Assembly: GCF_007744675.1 (NCBI RefSeq)
Contig: NZ_CP036269.1
Location: forward strand, 248,001-312,000
Direction: 5' to 3'
From: Gimesia alba
GTDB taxonomy: Bacteria > Planctomycetota > Planctomycetia > Planctomycetales > Planctomycetaceae
DNA length: 64,000 nt
Shown: piece by piece, positions 62,416 to 64,000 of the stretch
How the letters are laid out: the number at the start of each line of letters is the position of its first letter
How positions within the stretch are numbered: the stretch's first letter is position 1
Position numbers and translations under genes: made by a program
Notes under the pieces: model-generated
What the model was told of the DNA's origin: nothing
Seen by the model: the letters and a program-made list of their open reading frames with translations, nothing else
Databases searched by the model: none

Positions 62416-63240
62416 ATGAGCAACGTAGCAGAAATTCAGGATTATCTCGTCAACCTCGCGCCTCCCGATCTGGCCGAAAGCTGGGACAATGTCGGACTGC
62501 TGACCGGAGACCCGGCCCAAAACGTGAATCAAATCATCACTTGTTTAACGCTGACGCCGGATGTGGCTGCAGAAGCCATCGCAGCTGGCGCCGATTTGAT
62601 TATCAGTCATCATCCCATTCTATTTCGACCTGTGCAACAGATTACCTCAACGACGGTTGAAGGCAAAATGCTGCTCGATCTGATTCAGGCGAAAATCTCT
62701 GTTTATAGTCCGCACACCTCATATGATAGCGCTGAGCGAGGCATCAACTGGCAACTGGCGAATTTACTCGGCCTGGAAGAGATCGGCGTTCTCCGGCCCA
62801 TCGTCTCCCTATCAGAAGAGTCGGGAGAACAGCAACGAGGCGCTGGCCGGTATGGAACATTGCCCGCGGAATTCACACTTCCGCAGCTGAATCAGTTAAT
62901 CAAGCAGGCACTGAAAGTGAATTCGTTGCAGTTTGTCGGCGAATCTGATCTGCGGATTCGTCGAATTGGCATCGCGTGCGGGGCCGCTGCGGAATTCTTG
63001 AGAGACGCCCATCGTCATGATTGTCAGGTTCTCCTGACCGGCGAAGCCAGATTCCATGCCTGTCTGGAAGCCCGTGCACTGGGCATGGGATTGATCCTGC
63101 CCGGCCATTACGCCACCGAGCGACCGGCGATGGAGCGAATGGCACTACTCTTACAACAGCAGTTTCCGGAATTGAAAATCGGAGCCAGCCAGCAGGAAAC
63201 CGATCCGCTGCAATGGGACTGTGATGTGGAACCAGCGTGA
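62416..63240 (+). CDS. Nif3-like dinuclear metal protein (DUF34)
   Basis: 274 residues from ATG 62416 (GGAG upstream). Metal ligand motifs: AGADLIISHHPILF, SPHTSYDSAERGINWQLA, ACGAAAEFLRDAHRHDCQVLLTGEARFHACLEA and PGHYATERPAM. These proteins form toroidal hexamers with two metals per subunit; a role as GTP cyclohydrolase type or metal insertase has been suggested but is not settled. Confidence 0.92.
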   Translation: MSNVAEIQDYLVNLAPPDLAESWDNVGLLTGDPAQNVNQIITCLTLTPDVAAEAIAAGADLIISHHPILFRPVQQITSTTVEGKMLLDLIQAKISVYSPHTSYDSAERGINWQLANLLGLEEIGVLRPIVSLSEESGEQQRGAGRYGTLPAEFTLPQLNQLIKQALKVNSLQFVGESDLRIRRIGIACGAAAEFLRDAHRHDCQVLLTGEARFHACLEARALGMGLILPGHYATERPAMERMALLLQQQFPELKIGASQQETDPLQWDCDVEPA

Positions 63241-63447
63241 GCAAAAGTCGTGAATTCCTGCCGGTTTAGATGTCTCTATGTATATTCTCAACCGGTTGCC
63301 ATTGACCTGACCGGCAGATTTCGCCATTATCCCCCCTCTCTCAGTAGTTTAAATTCTCTTTTTTGACACACATTTCGAACAGTGACCGAATTCCTGTGTC
63401 AATTACAGTAAATAAATCTTATACAGCCTTAGACTTAATCGATTTCA

Positions 63448-64000
63448 ATGTCCAAAGTGAAACCCAACCGTTTCGAAGCAGAACGGATTAAAAAGTTAGA
63501 GAAAATCCAATCCCTGGGACTCGATCCTTTTGGGCAGCGATTTGACGGCCACACTCCTATCGCCGAGGCACGCGATCAAGCTCCTGAAGAGTCAGGCGTC
63601 GATGGTGAAGAGGTTCGCATCGCGGGCCGGATTATGCTACGTCGTAAAGCGGGTAAGCTTCGCTTTTATGATATCAAGGACTGGACCGGTAAAATTCAGT
63701 TACTCTTCTCCCGCGGCGATTTGACGGAAGCCCAGTGGGAATTGATGGGCACACTCGATCTCGGCGATCTGATCGGTATTGATGGCTGTCTGCGACGCAC
63801 CGAGACCGGTGAAATTTCGGTCTTTGTCAAAGAACTGACTGTGCTTTGCAAATCACTGGCACAGCCTCCGGAAAAACATCACAGTGTCAAAGACGTCGAA
63901 TTGCTGCTCCGGCAGCGGTCACTCGATCTGATTTACACCGAAGGCGTTCTGGAAAAAATGCTCCAGCGGAGTCAGATTATTGACTCGGTACGACAGACTT
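63448..64000 (+). CDS. lysS: Lysyl-tRNA synthetase (class II), 5' part only
   Basis: ATG 63448; 184 codons up to the window end, so the catalytic domain is missing. The N-terminal OB-fold anticodon-binding region is clear: [68 protein letters not shown], followed by [21 protein letters not shown]. Charges tRNA-Lys in translation. Confidence 0.95.
   Translation, partial: MSKVKPNRFEAERIKKLEKIQSLGLDPFGQRFDGHTPIAEARDQAPEESGVDGEEVRIAGRIMLRRKAGKLRFYDIKDWTGKIQLLFSRGDLTEAQWELMGTLDLGDLIGIDGCLRRTETGEISVFVKELTVLCKSLAQPPEKHHSVKDVELLLRQRSLDLIYTEGVLEKMLQRSQIIDSVRQT

Noticed and set aside
1-64000. CRISPR array
   Set aside because: No regularly spaced direct repeats of 24-37 bp were seen; the only repeats are palindromes, the RAYT duplication and gene duplicates.

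Overview
The window looks like the chromosome of a planctomycete, most likely a Gimesia-like member of the Planctomycetaceae. The evidence is eight DUF1559 genes (prepilin-type N-terminus, H-x-G-D-G-like C-terminal motif), two large PVC-type dehydrogenase/heme-binding (CxxCH) proteins, many single-gene secreted hydrolases or repeat proteins, and moderate GC. This assignment comes from gene content; no rRNA is present.

Layout. 1-2177: two secreted hydrolases. 2268-5124: a tightly coupled four-gene minus-strand operon encoding a degenerate nucleotidyltransferase-like protein, a four-TM zinc-ribbon protein with an eight-cysteine Gly/Ser/Cys tail, a DUF692/MNIO-type enzyme and a BufC/HvfC-like partner. 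It reads as an uncharacterised peptide-tail modification system. 5558-8223: an RNA island with three tandem tRNAs or tRNA mimics (Arg-UCG, a GCG species, Cys-GCA), three tandem tRNA-like Y RNAs whose closing stems covary, and the Ro60/TROVE gene. 8270-11908: a MITE-like element, small orphan genes, a DUF4274 gene and a DUF434 gene. 12410-16117: a giant SGNH-dehydrogenase-cytochrome fusion. 16278-17639: a lipoprotein/DUF1559 pair. 17879-21052: ppk2, then hcp and a protoglobin divergently arranged (a likely NO/redox pair).

21213-23661 is mobile: an IS5-type element with an A7 frameshift site, then a RAYT-like Y1 transposase flanked by perfect 22-bp inverted repeats, with an exact 411-bp tandem duplication of its 3' part. 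24627-37489 carries housekeeping and secretion genes: a membrane-tethered GspE/PilB ATPase, a CvpA-like protein, rdgB, a phosphoesterase, fumC, a second PVC dehydrogenase, an SMP-30 protein and pilT, with hisF following.

38930-49222 is an expanded array of six DUF1559 pseudopilin-like genes interleaved with short secreted lipoproteins. Three of these lipoproteins are only 51-56 residues long; two of the three start with GTG. Several cassettes share TTGACAAAT-type promoters and matching terminators, showing recent cassette duplication. 49885-64000: sialidase, Tat-exported beta-helix protein, aminotransferase, parvulin, SPFH-GYF protein, glycosyltransferase, a DUF1559/lipoprotein/NHL/FG-GAP operon, Nif3-like protein and the start of lysS.

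The two most interesting loci are the DUF692/Cys-tail operon and the Ro60-Y RNA-tRNA island.
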